64,000 bases of DNA from JAGGTJ01 sp964457545 (GTDB lineage Bacteria; Desulfobacterota; DSM-4660; Desulfatiglandales; Desulfatiglandaceae): NCBI GenBank assembly GCA_964457545.1, contig CAYWEN010000019.1, positions 38,189-102,188 of the forward strand, written 5' to 3'. The notes below the pieces were generated by a model. The model worked only from the letters and a program-made list of their open reading frames with translations. It ran no database searches and was not told where the DNA came from. Every line of letters begins with the position of its first letter. Position 1 is the stretch's first letter. The position numbers were made by a program, and so were the translations under genes. Of this stretch, positions 44,151 to 53,608 are shown in pieces.

Positions 44151-44762
44151 ATGGTATTGGCACAGATAGGTTCAAAGGCACCTGATTTTGATGCCCCTGT
44201 GTATCAAGATGGAACTTTTGGCCAGGTCAGTCTTTCTGATTATATGGGTAAATGGGTTGTCCTGTGTTTTTATCCCGGAGATTTTACCTTTGTCTGAGCT
44301 ACTGAACTTGCGACAGTTGCCGCTATGTACAGTAAATTCAAAGAATTAAATGTTGAGGTGTTATCCATTAGCGTAGACAGTCATTTTGTTCACAAGATGT
44401 GGCAGGATCATGAATTGTCCAAGATGGTACAAGGGGGTGTGCCATTTCCCATGCTCTCTGATACATCTGGCAGTATTGGAAAACTGTATGGAGTTTATGA
44501 TGAGGATGCCGGTATTGAGCTAAGAGGCAGGTTTATAATAGATCCGGATGGAATTATACAGGCAATAGAGATATTAACTCCTCCTGTTGGACGAAATGTG
44601 GAGGAGGTTATTCGTCAGGTGAAGGCCTACCAATATGTCAGGGAAACTAAGGGGCAGGAAGTTGCGCCATCAGGTTGGCAGCCTGGGAAACCTGTGCTCA
44701 AGCCCGGTCCTGATCTTGTTGGAAATGTGTGGAAAACCTGGAAGACCGAAGATGCTGTATAA
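44151..44762 (+). CDS. Selenocysteine-containing peroxiredoxin (AhpC/TSA type)
   Basis: 203 residues when the in-frame TGA at 44295 is read as selenocysteine. The sequence runs FYPGDFTFV-Sec-ATEL, exactly where AhpC-type peroxiredoxins have DFTFVCPTEL, so Sec49 replaces the peroxidatic cysteine. The same frame continues without a break (YSKFKELNVEVLSISVDSHF, then RGRFIIDPDGIIQ). The C-terminal resolving cysteine region reads EVAPSGWQPG, with no Cys, so this is a 1-Cys-type enzyme that needs an external reductant. AAGGAGG precedes the ATG at 44151. A further in-frame ATG at 44058, also with a ribosome site, would add 31 residues. Confidence 0.9.
44295..44324 (+). promoter_or_regulatory. UGA(Sec) codon with candidate SECIS hairpin
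   Basis: The TGA is followed seven bases later by AACT-TGCGAC-AGTT (44305-44318), a small stem with a G in the apical loop; AGC/GCT can pair outside it. Bacterial SECIS elements are hairpins immediately 3' of the UGA, so the position fits, though the stem is short. Confidence 0.55.
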
Positions 44763-45110
44763 AGGACTGGCCTTATCAGCACAGAGTCTGGTTGGTACAT
44801 ATTTCTGTGTTCCCTCCCGTGCAACTTGCAATTACTGGCCGGAAGGCTGTCCGGGGATGTTCTTTTTCCATGGCTGATTTTTATTTTCTTAACATGATGC
44901 CCGGGATATCAGTCATATACCTGTGCTTGTCTGAAAGGATGTCTCAATCCGTAAAAGATCTGTTCCCGGACAGTTTCCTGATTTCCGCCCATAAGGTAGT
45001 CATGTTATGCAATCTGTGGGTTCGCGGGATTCCTTGTGCGGCCTATCAAAAAGAGTGTTGCTGTGCCCTTGATTTTTTTAAATCCAGCCATACTTTTTGG
45101 AGCAGACAAA
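44763..45110. other. Intergenic region, possibly a decayed repeat
   Basis: 348 bp without a gene. GTCTCAATCCGTAAAAGATC near 44940, CAATCTGTGGGTTCGCGGGAT near 45010 and TTGTGCGGCC near 45035 occur in the same order as words of the interspersed repeat, but the ends are not clear enough to call a copy. Confidence 0.4.
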
Positions 45111-45797
45111 ATGAACAACTCCCGGCGCGCTGTTAAAAAAAAACTTGCCAGCCTGCTTGAATCAGAAGATGTTGTCCATATCCTGATGGCGATAGATACC
45201 TTGCCCCCCTTCAGGGTTATCAATGCCCTTTTCTCTTTTCTGTACAACCCTGTTGAAATAGTAAGATGGAGGGCTGTCAGTGTAATGGGGAAGATGGTCT
45301 CTACGATTGCTGATAATGATATGGAGTCTGCACGACTGGTTGTAAGGCGTCTTATGTGGAATCTGAATGATGAATCAGGAGGTATAGGGTGGGGCAGTGT
45401 GGAAGCTATGGGGGAGATTCTTGCCTTGCACAGGAGATTGGCAGAGGAGTATGCCAATATTCTTATATCCTATATTAAGGAAGATGCAAACTATCAGGAG
45501 CATGAACTTATGCAGAGAGGGGTTTTATGGGCAATCGGGCGTTTTGCCCTGGCAAGGCCGGAACTGGCAGGTGAATCGATCCCCTTTGTGATCCCCTTCC
45601 TTGATTCCGGTGATCAGATGAAAAGGGGGATTGCTGCCTGGATAATGGGCCTTTTAAATGTGAAAGAGGCCAACGATAAACTCCTGTCTATGCTTGATGA
45701 TGATGCACAATTGCATATATATTGCAATTACGAGATTGTTGATACTACAGTAAAAGATATTGCCTTTTCTGCCCTGATGAAAATCCGTGGCAACTGA
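45111..45797 (+). CDS. DVU0298 family HEAT-repeat protein
   Basis: 228 residues. WRAVSVMGKMV, RRLMWNLNDESGGIGWG, EAMGEILALH and MQRGVLWAIGRFA are the hallmarks of the DVU0298 family, HEAT-like helical proteins of sulfate reducers with unknown role. GGAG eight bases before 45111 sets the start; a longer frame from 45036 has none. It is followed by the DsrE-like gene with 14 bp between, suggesting an operon. Confidence 0.85.
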   Translation: MNNSRRAVKKKLASLLESEDVVHILMAIDTLPPFRVINALFSFLYNPVEIVRWRAVSVMGKMVSTIADNDMESARLVVRRLMWNLNDESGGIGWGSVEAMGEILALHRRLAEEYANILISYIKEDANYQEHELMQRGVLWAIGRFALARPELAGESIPFVIPFLDSGDQMKRGIAAWIMGLLNVKEANDKLLSMLDDDAQLHIYCNYEIVDTTVKDIAFSALMKIRGN

Positions 45798-45811
45798 CAG
45801 GAGAAATTTTT

Positions 45812-46192
45812 ATGAAATTCAGAACTCTTATTCATGTCAATGAAATGGCCCGCTGGAATGTGGCACTTGGCAGTATAGACAATTTCCTGAATGCTGTTGA
45901 CAGCAATGAAATCGATATAGTGGTTCTGGCAAACGGGGAGGCTGTAAAGGAATATCTTGTCTGCAGAGATGGCCTTCATGCCAAAGACCGTTTTTGCAGG
46001 GAGACGACAGGCCCTATATCAATGATGACATCCTTGAATCAAAAGGGTGTTTCCTTTCTTGCGTGCAGAAACGCCCTTGCTGCACATGGGATAAATGCAA
46101 AAGATCTTGCTGAATTTGTTATTGTTGTGCCTGCTGGTATGGTAGTTTTGGTAGAACTGCAGAGCAAGGGATTTGCCTATATCAAACCTTGA
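45812..46192 (+). CDS. DsrE/DsrF-like family protein
   Basis: 126 residues with the family fold: TLIHVNEMARWNVALGSIDN, VVLANGEAVKEYL, GVSFLACRNALAAHGI. Cys in FLACRNAL is at the position of the sulfur-carrying cysteine in DsrE/TusD-like proteins. It may take part in sulfur trafficking. Confidence 0.85.
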   Translation: MKFRTLIHVNEMARWNVALGSIDNFLNAVDSNEIDIVVLANGEAVKEYLVCRDGLHAKDRFCRETTGPISMMTSLNQKGVSFLACRNALAAHGINAKDLAEFVIVVPAGMVVLVELQSKGFAYIKP

Positions 46193-46217
46193 GATAAGTT
46201 GCAGAAGGGAGTAAGCA

Positions 46218-47186
46218 ATGCTTGTATTATGTGTACAGGGAAGCCCCAGAAAAAAAGGCAATACTGCCATTATGATTAATGAATTTATGGATGAGGCCAA
46301 AAGGCTGGGTGTCAGAACACACAGGATCGAGGTTGTTCAGGAACATGTACATCCCTGTGTGGAGTGCAATATATGTGAAAAAAAAGGCTATTGTGCCATA
46401 GATGATGACATGCAGGAAATTTGCAGGCTTTTCCGTAAGGCGGATATCGTTGTTATTGGTACACCGGTCTTTTTTTACGGGCCAACTGCCCAGTTAAAAG
46501 CAATAATTGATCGTTCTCAAACACTTTGGGCCCGAAAGTATGTTCATAAACTTGATGATCCTCGCAGGCAATGGAGAAAAGGGTTTATGCTGACAGTTGG
46601 GGCAACAAAGGGAAAAGACCTTTTTAGCGGTCTTACCTTGACCGCAAAATATTTTTTTGATGCTATTGGTGCGGAATATGCCGGTTTTGCGGGATACCGG
46701 CAGATAGAGGCATTGGGTGCTATAAAAGATCATACTGCTGCCATAGAGGAAATAAGAGACAGGGCAAGGGAACTTATAGGACCTTTTTGCAGAAGAAAAA
46801 AGGTCCTTTTTGTCTGTAAGGAAAATGCCTGTCGCAGTCAAATGGCTGCAGCCTTTGCAATAGCCATTGCAGGTGACAGACTGGATGTTCAAAGTGCAGG
46901 ATCAATGCCTGCCGATAACATAAATCCTGTAATGGTGGAGACAATGGCAGAAAAAGGGATAGACATGGCATACATTAAACCTCAGGGTCTGGATGAGGTT
47001 ATGGATGGCTGGATGCCAGATGTGATTGTGTCCATGGGATGTGGTGAAGACTGTGCCTATGGATCTGATGTCCGTACAGAAGTATGGGATCTTCCTGATC
47101 CTGGGGATAAGTCACCTGATTTTATGCGGAGTGTCAGGGATGAAATTGAAAACAGGGTAAAAAAACTTTTATCCGGTCTTGCATAG
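46218..47186 (+). CDS. Fusion of flavoprotein oxidoreductase and ArsC/LMW-phosphatase domain
   Basis: 322 residues. Residues 1-180 are an NADPH-dependent FMN reductase/iron-sulfur flavoprotein type domain (QGSPRKKGNTAIMINEF; cysteines in HPCVECNICEKKGYC; GTPVFFYGPTAQLKAIIDR). Residues about 192-322 are a thioredoxin-coupled arsenate reductase/low-molecular-weight phosphatase domain with P-loop CKENACRSQ (C-x5-R), QSAGSMPA, then MGCGEDC and WDLPDP. Both domains appear complete and are joined in one frame. The flavin part may reduce the ArsC part directly. AGAAGGGAG precedes the ATG. Confidence 0.88.
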   Translation: MLVLCVQGSPRKKGNTAIMINEFMDEAKRLGVRTHRIEVVQEHVHPCVECNICEKKGYCAIDDDMQEICRLFRKADIVVIGTPVFFYGPTAQLKAIIDRSQTLWARKYVHKLDDPRRQWRKGFMLTVGATKGKDLFSGLTLTAKYFFDAIGAEYAGFAGYRQIEALGAIKDHTAAIEEIRDRARELIGPFCRRKKVLFVCKENACRSQMAAAFAIAIAGDRLDVQSAGSMPADNINPVMVETMAEKGIDMAYIKPQGLDEVMDGWMPDVIVSMGCGEDCAYGSDVRTEVWDLPDPGDKSPDFMRSVRDEIENRVKKLLSGLA

Positions 47187-47511
47187 GATGGGGGTTTGTA
47201 ATATCTTTTTTTTTAAACAGGATGCCTGGATAAACACTGTTTACATGAAAATACAGACTGATTTTTTAGCAGTTTGGCGGGTCTGTAATGTATTTTTGAT
47301 TGTAAAAGGCCATGTTTGGCAAGCTTTGAATCCGGACAATGCCTTTATCTTTGTTATCGTGATGGGTAACACAGGTATGCGTACATATATAGCGTGTGTA
47401 TACTGCCTGCATGATCCTTGATTTTCTCTTGTTAAGATCAGGTCTTGCAACCCCGGAGGAAAACTGTCTGTTTGTGGATGTATATCTTCATACAGCTTTA
47501 TATGACATAGT
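47187..47511. other. Intergenic region with fragmentary repeat words
   Basis: 325 bp, no gene. TTGTAAAAGGCCATGTTTGG near 47301 and GTCTGTTTGTGGATG near 47467 look like right-end words of the repeat family; a left end is not evident. Confidence 0.4.
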
Positions 47512-49251
47512 ATGATAGTAAAACGATATATAGTAAAAATGCTTTTGCTGGTATTTGTTGTGAGCCTTGCTCCCGTAACTGTCTGTGCCAACAGCCAGTC
47601 AGCAGGCAAAAAGCCGGCATTGCTTATATATAAAGCCAACAAGTGCAGAAGATCCCTGTATCGGTCAACCGGAAAAAAATATCGTCACAAATGGCTTAAA
47701 TGTATCAATCTGTACCGGCAAATATATACATCATATCCAAAAAGCAAAGAGGCCCCCTGGGCACTGTACCATGCAGCAAGACTGTATACCGGACTTTATA
47801 CGTATTCAAAAAGACAGGGCGATATTGATCATGCCTTGCTGCTATGCAAAAAACTGGTGAAGAAATATACGGGGCACAGGCTTGCCGATGATGCCCAGTA
47901 TATGATTGGCGATATATATTACAGGTATAAAAAAGATTTTACCCGTGCATACCTTGAGTTTTTGAAGGTAGATATCAGATTCCCGTCTGGGGATATGCGG
48001 CCAATAGCCCAGAAAAGGCTGGACCAGCTATCTGTAATATTAAGCAAAAAAAAGGAAAAGAAACGTCTCAGGACGTCAAAGAGGACATCAAGGGTAAAGG
48101 ATATACGTCATTGGTCTACTGATAGCTATACAAGGATTGTGGTAGATGTTGACGGTCCTGTGCAGTACAGAAAGTTTTTGCTAAAGGCGGATCCTTCTCA
48201 TAAAAAGCCTCCGAGGCTTTATCTGGATCTTGAACATACCATTATACCTTCAAAGATAGACAAAGAATTCCCTGTAAAAAACGGACTTCTCAGAAGGGTA
48301 CGGGCAGGGCAGTACTCAAAGGATACCGTACGTGTTACATTGGATATTCAGAAAGCTGGCAACTTCAATGTCTTTTCTCTGCATGATCCTTTCCGCATTG
48401 TGGTAGATGCCCGCAAGATTGAGCAAAAGGATAAAGACAAGGGCCATAAGAGTCATGTTTATTCAAAGGCGCATGCAAGGAAACCTATAAGGGGTATAAA
48501 GCTTACTAAAGCCAAAGACAGGACAGTATCACTTGCAAGACAGCTTGGGTTGAATGTCAATACAATAGTCATTGATCCTGGTCATGGAGGAAAGGACCCC
48601 GGATGTCTGCTTTCCAGAAATGTAGAGGAGAAGAATATTGTCTTGAGTTTGGCTCGAATCTTGGCCAAAAAGATAAAAAAAAGGATTGGATGCAGGGTTA
48701 TCCTTACCAGAAACAGGGATATTTTTATACCGTTGGAACGTAGAACGGCTGTTGCCAATATGAAAAAGGCTGATCTTTTTATATCCCTTCATGTTAATGC
48801 CCACAGAAACAGGAATGTATCAGGTATTGAAACCTATTTTTTGAATATGGCGACAGATAAAAATGCTATTATGGTGGCTGCCCGTGAAAATGCGACATCT
48901 GAAAGGAACATAAGTGACCTTCAGTCCATTCTTAACGATCTGATGCTTAATACCAAACTTCATGAGTCAAATCGGCTTGCTCACTGTATTCAGGAAACAA
49001 CAGTTAATATCCTTAGACACAAATATAGAAGGGTCAACAGCCTTGGTGTTAAGCAGGCACCTTTTTATGTGCTGATAGGTGCGCAGATGCCTGCTGTGCT
49101 GATAGAAACAGGGTTTTTGACCAACAGAAGGGAGAGAAGCAGGCTGCTTAACAGGGCTTACCAGTATAATTTGGCGGAAGGTATCTGCAAGGGGATAAAG
49201 GCTTATATAAAGAGCATTAACCATTTTGCAGATATTTCGGAAGGTATGTAG
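47512..49251 (+). CDS. amiC: N-acetylmuramoyl-L-alanine amidase with TPR and AMIN domains
   Basis: 579 residues: signal peptide (to about residue 26, ending VCAN), TPR-like region (about 30-170), AMIN domain (about 190-310, YTRIVVDVDGPVQYRKFLL), and a C-terminal zinc amidase_3 domain with IDPGHGGKDPG, SLHVNAHRN and VLIETGFLTN. It cuts the stem peptide from muramic acid during cell separation. Confidence 0.94.
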   Translation: MIVKRYIVKMLLLVFVVSLAPVTVCANSQSAGKKPALLIYKANKCRRSLYRSTGKKYRHKWLKCINLYRQIYTSYPKSKEAPWALYHAARLYTGLYTYSKRQGDIDHALLLCKKLVKKYTGHRLADDAQYMIGDIYYRYKKDFTRAYLEFLKVDIRFPSGDMRPIAQKRLDQLSVILSKKKEKKRLRTSKRTSRVKDIRHWSTDSYTRIVVDVDGPVQYRKFLLKADPSHKKPPRLYLDLEHTIIPSKIDKEFPVKNGLLRRVRAGQYSKDTVRVTLDIQKAGNFNVFSLHDPFRIVVDARKIEQKDKDKGHKSHVYSKAHARKPIRGIKLTKAKDRTVSLARQLGLNVNTIVIDPGHGGKDPGCLLSRNVEEKNIVLSLARILAKKIKKRIGCRVILTRNRDIFIPLERRTAVANMKKADLFISLHVNAHRNRNVSGIETYFLNMATDKNAIMVAARENATSERNISDLQSILNDLMLNTKLHESNRLAHCIQETTVNILRHKYRRVNSLGVKQAPFYVLIGAQMPAVLIETGFLTNRRERSRLLNRAYQYNLAEGICKGIKAYIKSINHFADISEGM

Positions 49252-49515
49252 GTATGGTTCATTGTTATTTGCTGTAAAAACATACAAAACCATGCCCAAG
49301 ACTCAGACCGTACATCCATGCAAGGTGTTGCTCAGGGTCTCCTGGGTACCACCGGATGTAGCTGATTCGGTTTTTGTTCATATCTGTGTTTGCGTGCGTG
49401 CCTGTATGGCTCATCCGGATGCCAGACATGCGAACAGATCAGGTTCGGGTCCTGGTTTTCAGTATATTGCATGTCTGACGTTAAACCTTTTGCAAGGATT
49501 TTCATGGTTGTCGGT

Positions 49516-50647
49516 TTATACGGCCCTGGACCTGAGATATGCATCAATAAATGGATCTATATATCCATCTATCACCTTTTCCAGATTGCCTGTTTCTACA
49601 TTTGTCCTGTGGTCTTTGACCATACGGTACGGGTTGAAGATATATGACCTTATCTGGCTGCCCCAGGCGATATCCTGTTGAGAAGAATGCCTGTCCTGTT
49701 TTTCCTTTTCCAATTTGTTTTTTTCCAGTTCGTACAGTTTGGCCTTCAATACCTTCATTGCCATATCCCTGTTGTGATGCTGGGATTTTTCATTCTGACA
49801 CTGTACAACAATTTTTGTGGGCAAATGTGTAATCCGTACTGCTGAACTGGTTTTGTTAACGTGCTGTCCTCCAGGACCACTGGCCCTGAATGTATCTATC
49901 CGAATGTCTGAATCTGCGATTTCTATGTGGATATCCGTATCTGCTTCAGGGAGAACAGATACTGATGCAAAAGAGGTGTGGCGTCTCCCTGATGCATCAA
50001 ATGGGGATATGCGCACCATACGGTGGATTCCGTGCTCTGATTTGAGATATCCATAGGCATATGGACCGGTTACTGTAAATGTAACACTTTTGATGCCAGC
50101 CTCTTCTCCCGGCAGATAATCTATGACATGGCAGTTCATCTTTTTGTTTTCACACCATCTCATAAGCATACGAAACAGCATTTCAACCCAATCCTGAGCT
50201 TCTGTTCCCCCAGCTCCTGCATTTATTGCCACAATAGCATTTCTGCTGTCATCAGGATCAGAAAAAAGGGCTCTGATCTCCATATCTCTTAGTTCATCAG
50301 CGAGCCGGATCAAATCCTGATGAATTTCTGACATGGTAGCCTTGTCATCTTCTTCTGCGGATAGCTCAGCCATGATTTTTATATCCTCTATCCTCTGATG
50401 AAGATCTTGCCATTTTTCGATTTTTTCCTGGTACAGGGCATATTCCTGTGTCAGGCGGGCTATTTCCGTCTGATCCTTGTTCCAGAAATCTGGAGATGTC
50501 ATCTGCCTTTCTATCTTTTCCAGTTCTTCATGTCCATTGTCAATGTCAAAGATAACCTCTTAATTTATTTAGTCTTTTTGCAATGTCGTCAATGGATGCC
50601 ATGAGGTTGTTACTGCTTATACTGTCTATATTGTTTGTATTGTCCAT
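49516..50647 (-). CDS. prfB: Peptide chain release factor 2, with programmed +1 frameshift
   Basis: 376 residues once joined across the frameshift. The first 33 codons from ATG 50647 (AGGAG site upstream) end at CTT-TGA-C; the +1 frame continues as DIDNGHEELEKIERQMTSPD. Class-I release-factor features follow: catalytic GGQ in ASGPGGQHVNKTSSAVRIT and NAGAGGTEAQDWVEML. RF2 reads UGA and UAA, and the internal UGA makes its own synthesis self-limiting. A caller that ignores the shift would start at 50502 and lose 48 residues. Confidence 0.95.
50545..50560 (-). other. prfB programmed frameshift site
   Basis: Minus strand AGAGGTTATCTTTGAC: an internal Shine-Dalgarno-like AGAGG followed by the slippery CTT and in-frame TGA-C, as in other bacterial prfB genes. 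Reading resumes in the +1 frame at GAC. Confidence 0.93.
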
Positions 50648-50757
50648 TGTGCACTCCTGTTTTTGTGTATTTTGGGTTGTTTTGTTGTTCACAGGATCTT
50701 GTTACAGTATGAATAGGATTTTTTACGGTTTCATTGTGTCTGAAGCCGGAATCTTTT

Positions 50758-51786
50758 TTAAAATCTGTCAGTCCCTCTATTTCTTATAAGTCCCTGAGCA
50801 ATGCGATCAGCCAGTTCTCCAACACTTATAGCAAACAAATGGGATCTGTTCCACTTAAGAAGTACCCGGTAATTGTCGTATACTGCAAAAAAATGTTTTT
50901 GAGGACCATCGATCCGGATTATGGATACCTTGATATCGGGATATTTGTTCATGTCCTTTTCAAAGCAGCGTACGCCGAGCTTTTGCCATTCAGACAATAA
51001 TTTTTTATGAGCAAGGCCTAAAAGTGACGAGTTCATATTATCTGGCAGTTCAACTTCGACTCCCCAGGGCATATCCTTTTTCCAGCCTGATGATGACATG
51101 TAGTTTGCGGCAGATGCGATTGCATCTTTGTGGTTGTTCCATATATCAATACGTTTGTCTCCATCGTAATCAACAGCAAATTTCAGAAAGGTAGATGGCA
51201 TGAATTGAAACTGGCCCATTGCTCCTGCCCAGGAACCTGTCATGTTTTTTAGGGTCACGTGGCCTGATGCTGCTATATGTAATGCAGCAATCAGTTCCTT
51301 TCGGAAAAAATCTTTCCTTCGACCATCAAAGGCAAGGGTAGTCAGGGATTGAATCACATAAAACCTGCCTGTTGAATGACCAAAGTTTGATTCTATGCCC
51401 CAAAGAGCTATGAGATATTGGGGTGGAATTCCATATATCCTGTTAATTTTCATAAAAAAATCTCTGTACTTTTCAAACAGTATAATCCCTGCAAGTATGC
51501 GGGATTTTGATACAGCCCGTTTTATGTACCTGTTCAGAGACAGTGTTGACTCGGGCTGTTTGTGGTCCAATTGAATGATTTTGGGATTTGGTACAATATT
51601 TGTGAATGCAATATCAAACAGCCTCGATGGAATGCCATCAGAGACTGCTTCTTTTTTAAATGCTGCCAGCCATGTCTTGAAGTCAGGTTTTGTGTGTGAA
51701 TGGGGCAGGTTCTTTCCCTGGCATAATAACGGTATTGTAATAGTTAACATCAGAGCTGTACAGATTGAAAATATATTTTTTAACAT
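50758..51786 (-). CDS. mltB: Lytic murein transglycosylase, MltB (SLT_2) family
   Basis: 342 residues with an N-terminal signal peptide (to about residue 24, no lipobox, so soluble periplasmic). Catalytic Glu in IALWGIESNFG; AGAMGQFQFMPSTFL and DYDGDKRIDIWNN are typical. It cleaves glycan strands to 1,6-anhydro ends. It lies 110 bp downstream of the prfB start on the same strand. Confidence 0.93.
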   Translation of the reverse strand: MLKNIFSICTALMLTITIPLLCQGKNLPHSHTKPDFKTWLAAFKKEAVSDGIPSRLFDIAFTNIVPNPKIIQLDHKQPESTLSLNRYIKRAVSKSRILAGIILFEKYRDFFMKINRIYGIPPQYLIALWGIESNFGHSTGRFYVIQSLTTLAFDGRRKDFFRKELIAALHIAASGHVTLKNMTGSWAGAMGQFQFMPSTFLKFAVDYDGDKRIDIWNNHKDAIASAANYMSSSGWKKDMPWGVEVELPDNMNSSLLGLAHKKLLSEWQKLGVRCFEKDMNKYPDIKVSIIRIDGPQKHFFAVYDNYRVLLKWNRSHLFAISVGELADRIAQGLIRNRGTDRF

Positions 51787-52104
51787 TGTGTACCTCTTGT
51801 ATTGTTCGGTGTATTTGTTGTCCTGGGTTTTATCTATTGTAACACGAATAAGGCTTTTTTCTTGACGCTTTTTTATTCTTAACCTATAGTTTTAGAAATA
51901 ATTTTGCATTATTGTTACAGGCCTTTTATTGCTGCTCAAGCATTTGTCTGTCTGCTTTGGCAATATGCAGTATAGACATATTCTTGCCAGAGGTTTGATT
52001 CTGTAAAATATCACATTTCTGAAACCGTGTATGCAATGGTGTACACAAGGTGGTGCAGGGCGCTTAATATAGCGCCTGTCCATAAACAGACTGTGGATAC
52101 TGTT
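51787..52104. other. Divergent intergenic region before the thiolase
   Basis: No gene seen. At its right edge CCTGTCCATAAACAGAC and GTGGATACTG precede the repeat copy; the same lead-in (TTCATAAATAGGCTT, TGGATACTGG) precedes the copy at 38487. Confidence 0.4.
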
Positions 52105-52235
52105 GGTTTTCCAATCTGCAGGTAAAAATTCTTGGACAGGATCAGGGGATTATGCGGGGGCATATAGATGTTTCGCAGGGAATCCCGCAGATTGATGCCA
52201 ATATTGTGCAAAAAGGCCATTTGTGGATGGAAACT
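52105..52235 (+). repeat. Interspersed palindromic repeat upstream of thiolase
   Basis: Left end GGTTTTCCAATCTGCAGGTA, interior GGACAGGATCAGGGGATTAT and AATCCCGCAGATTGATGCC, right end ATTGTGCAAAAAGGCC then ATTTGTGGATGGAAACT. The right end is close to the consensus. It ends 198 bp before the thiolase start. Confidence 0.8.
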
Positions 52236-52433
52236 AAGCAAGCCAAACATAGTTGTTATAGTATATCTTGATATACTGATGGATACTATCTTATTAGACT
52301 TGCAATATGCTGTCCAGAAAGATATTGCTTAATGCCCATCGAGGATAATATGGCTGTGTTTTGATCTGTTTATGAGTTCATCTGTCTTTGTTTGAAAGGT
52401 TTTGGTCTATTCATTGAAATCTGGAGGTGTTTT

Positions 52434-53600
52434 ATGGGAAAGGTAGGTATTATTGGTGTTGGTCAGAGCTCATTTGTCAGAGGATACCCTGGCACAATAA
52501 AAGAACTGGCCTTTGAAGGGTTCAGAGAGGCATTACAGGATGCACAGATCACTACAAAGGATATTGAGGCATCTATTATATGTTCTTCGCCTGAATATGA
52601 CAAGCAAAGATCCCCTGCAGGGGTTATAGCAGAGTATCTTGGCCTGATTCCGCAACCAACTTTTTATTTGGAATCTCTGTGTTCTTCAAGCAGTATGGGG
52701 CTAAAAATCGCATACTCAATGGTAAAAGCAGGTCTTCATGATTCTGTTGCTGTGATAGGTTTTCAGAAGATGTCTGAAATATCATCTGCTGAATCCCAGG
52801 AAAGAATGGGCAGGGGTGCAGACATACAGTGGGAAAGCCCCTTTGGTACCATGATGCCAGCCTATTATGCCATGTATGCAAGAAATCATATGGCAACCTA
52901 TGGCACAACGCCTGAGGATTTGGCCCTTATAAGGGTAAAGGCAGCAACCTACGGACAGTTAAATGAAAAGGCTGTATATCGCAAGCCGGTTACTCTTGAC
53001 ATGTTTTCTGATCCGGAAAGCACAATGTCAGGGCCTGTTGCCAGTCCGTTGCGGGTAGGAGACTGTTGTGCAAATGCCGATGGCAGTTCCTGTGTAATCG
53101 TGGCTAACGAAGAAAAGGCCAAGGCCCTTTGCAAAAAGCCTGTATGGATACTCGGAGTTGGATCTGCCTCTACTGCAGTGAACATGGCAGGAAGAGACCT
53201 CTTTAATGGTTTGACTGTTGCTCAGCAGGCTGGAGAGCAGGCGTACAAAATGGCTGGTGTTACACCCAAGGATATTGATGTTGCTGAAGTCCATGACTGT
53301 TTTACTATTGCTGAAATGATGGCATATGAGAATCTTGGGTTTGCAAAGCCTGGTGAGGGTAAAGAATTGATAAGGGCTAAAGAGACCTACAAAGAAGGCA
53401 GTATCCCTGTAAATGTAGATGGCGGCCTTCTCTCCAAGGGTCATCCAATAGGAGCTACTGGCGGATCTCAAATAAGAACAATAGTCCTTCAGTTGAGGGG
53501 CGAGGCAGGAGAAATTCAGGTAAAGGATCCTGAGATTGGCCTTGTACATAATATTGGCGGTGTGGGCCTGTATGGAAATGTCAGCATCTTAGGGAGGTAA
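52434..53600 (+). CDS. Thiolase family protein (archaeal/SCP-x type)
   Basis: 388 residues. Nucleophilic Cys in ESLCSSSSMGLKIAY, His in EVHDCFTIAEM, and the C-terminal GHPIGATGGSQIRTIVLQL. GGAGG fixes the start at 52434. Such thiolases need a small OB-fold partner, encoded next (8 bp away), as in archaeal acetoacetyl-CoA synthesis and BbsAB-type thiolysis of aromatic acyl-CoA. Substrate cannot be told from sequence. Confidence 0.92.
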   Translation: MGKVGIIGVGQSSFVRGYPGTIKELAFEGFREALQDAQITTKDIEASIICSSPEYDKQRSPAGVIAEYLGLIPQPTFYLESLCSSSSMGLKIAYSMVKAGLHDSVAVIGFQKMSEISSAESQERMGRGADIQWESPFGTMMPAYYAMYARNHMATYGTTPEDLALIRVKAATYGQLNEKAVYRKPVTLDMFSDPESTMSGPVASPLRVGDCCANADGSSCVIVANEEKAKALCKKPVWILGVGSASTAVNMAGRDLFNGLTVAQQAGEQAYKMAGVTPKDIDVAEVHDCFTIAEMMAYENLGFAKPGEGKELIRAKETYKEGSIPVNVDGGLLSKGHPIGATGGSQIRTIVLQLRGEAGEIQVKDPEIGLVHNIGGVGLYGNVSILGR

Positions 53601-53608
53601 GAGAATCA

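Noticed and set aside
44058..44297. 79-residue truncated peroxiredoxin ending at TGA (pseudogene reading)
   Set aside because: The frame continues intact after the TGA and the codon is exactly at the peroxidatic position, so Sec insertion is the better explanation.
49516..50502. prfB starting at 50502 without frameshift
   Set aside because: It would lack the first 48 residues; the CTT-TGA-C site and upstream start are present.
24479..52235. CRISPR array explanation for the repeats
   Set aside because: Copies are single, far apart, imperfect and lack regular spacers; no cas genes are present.
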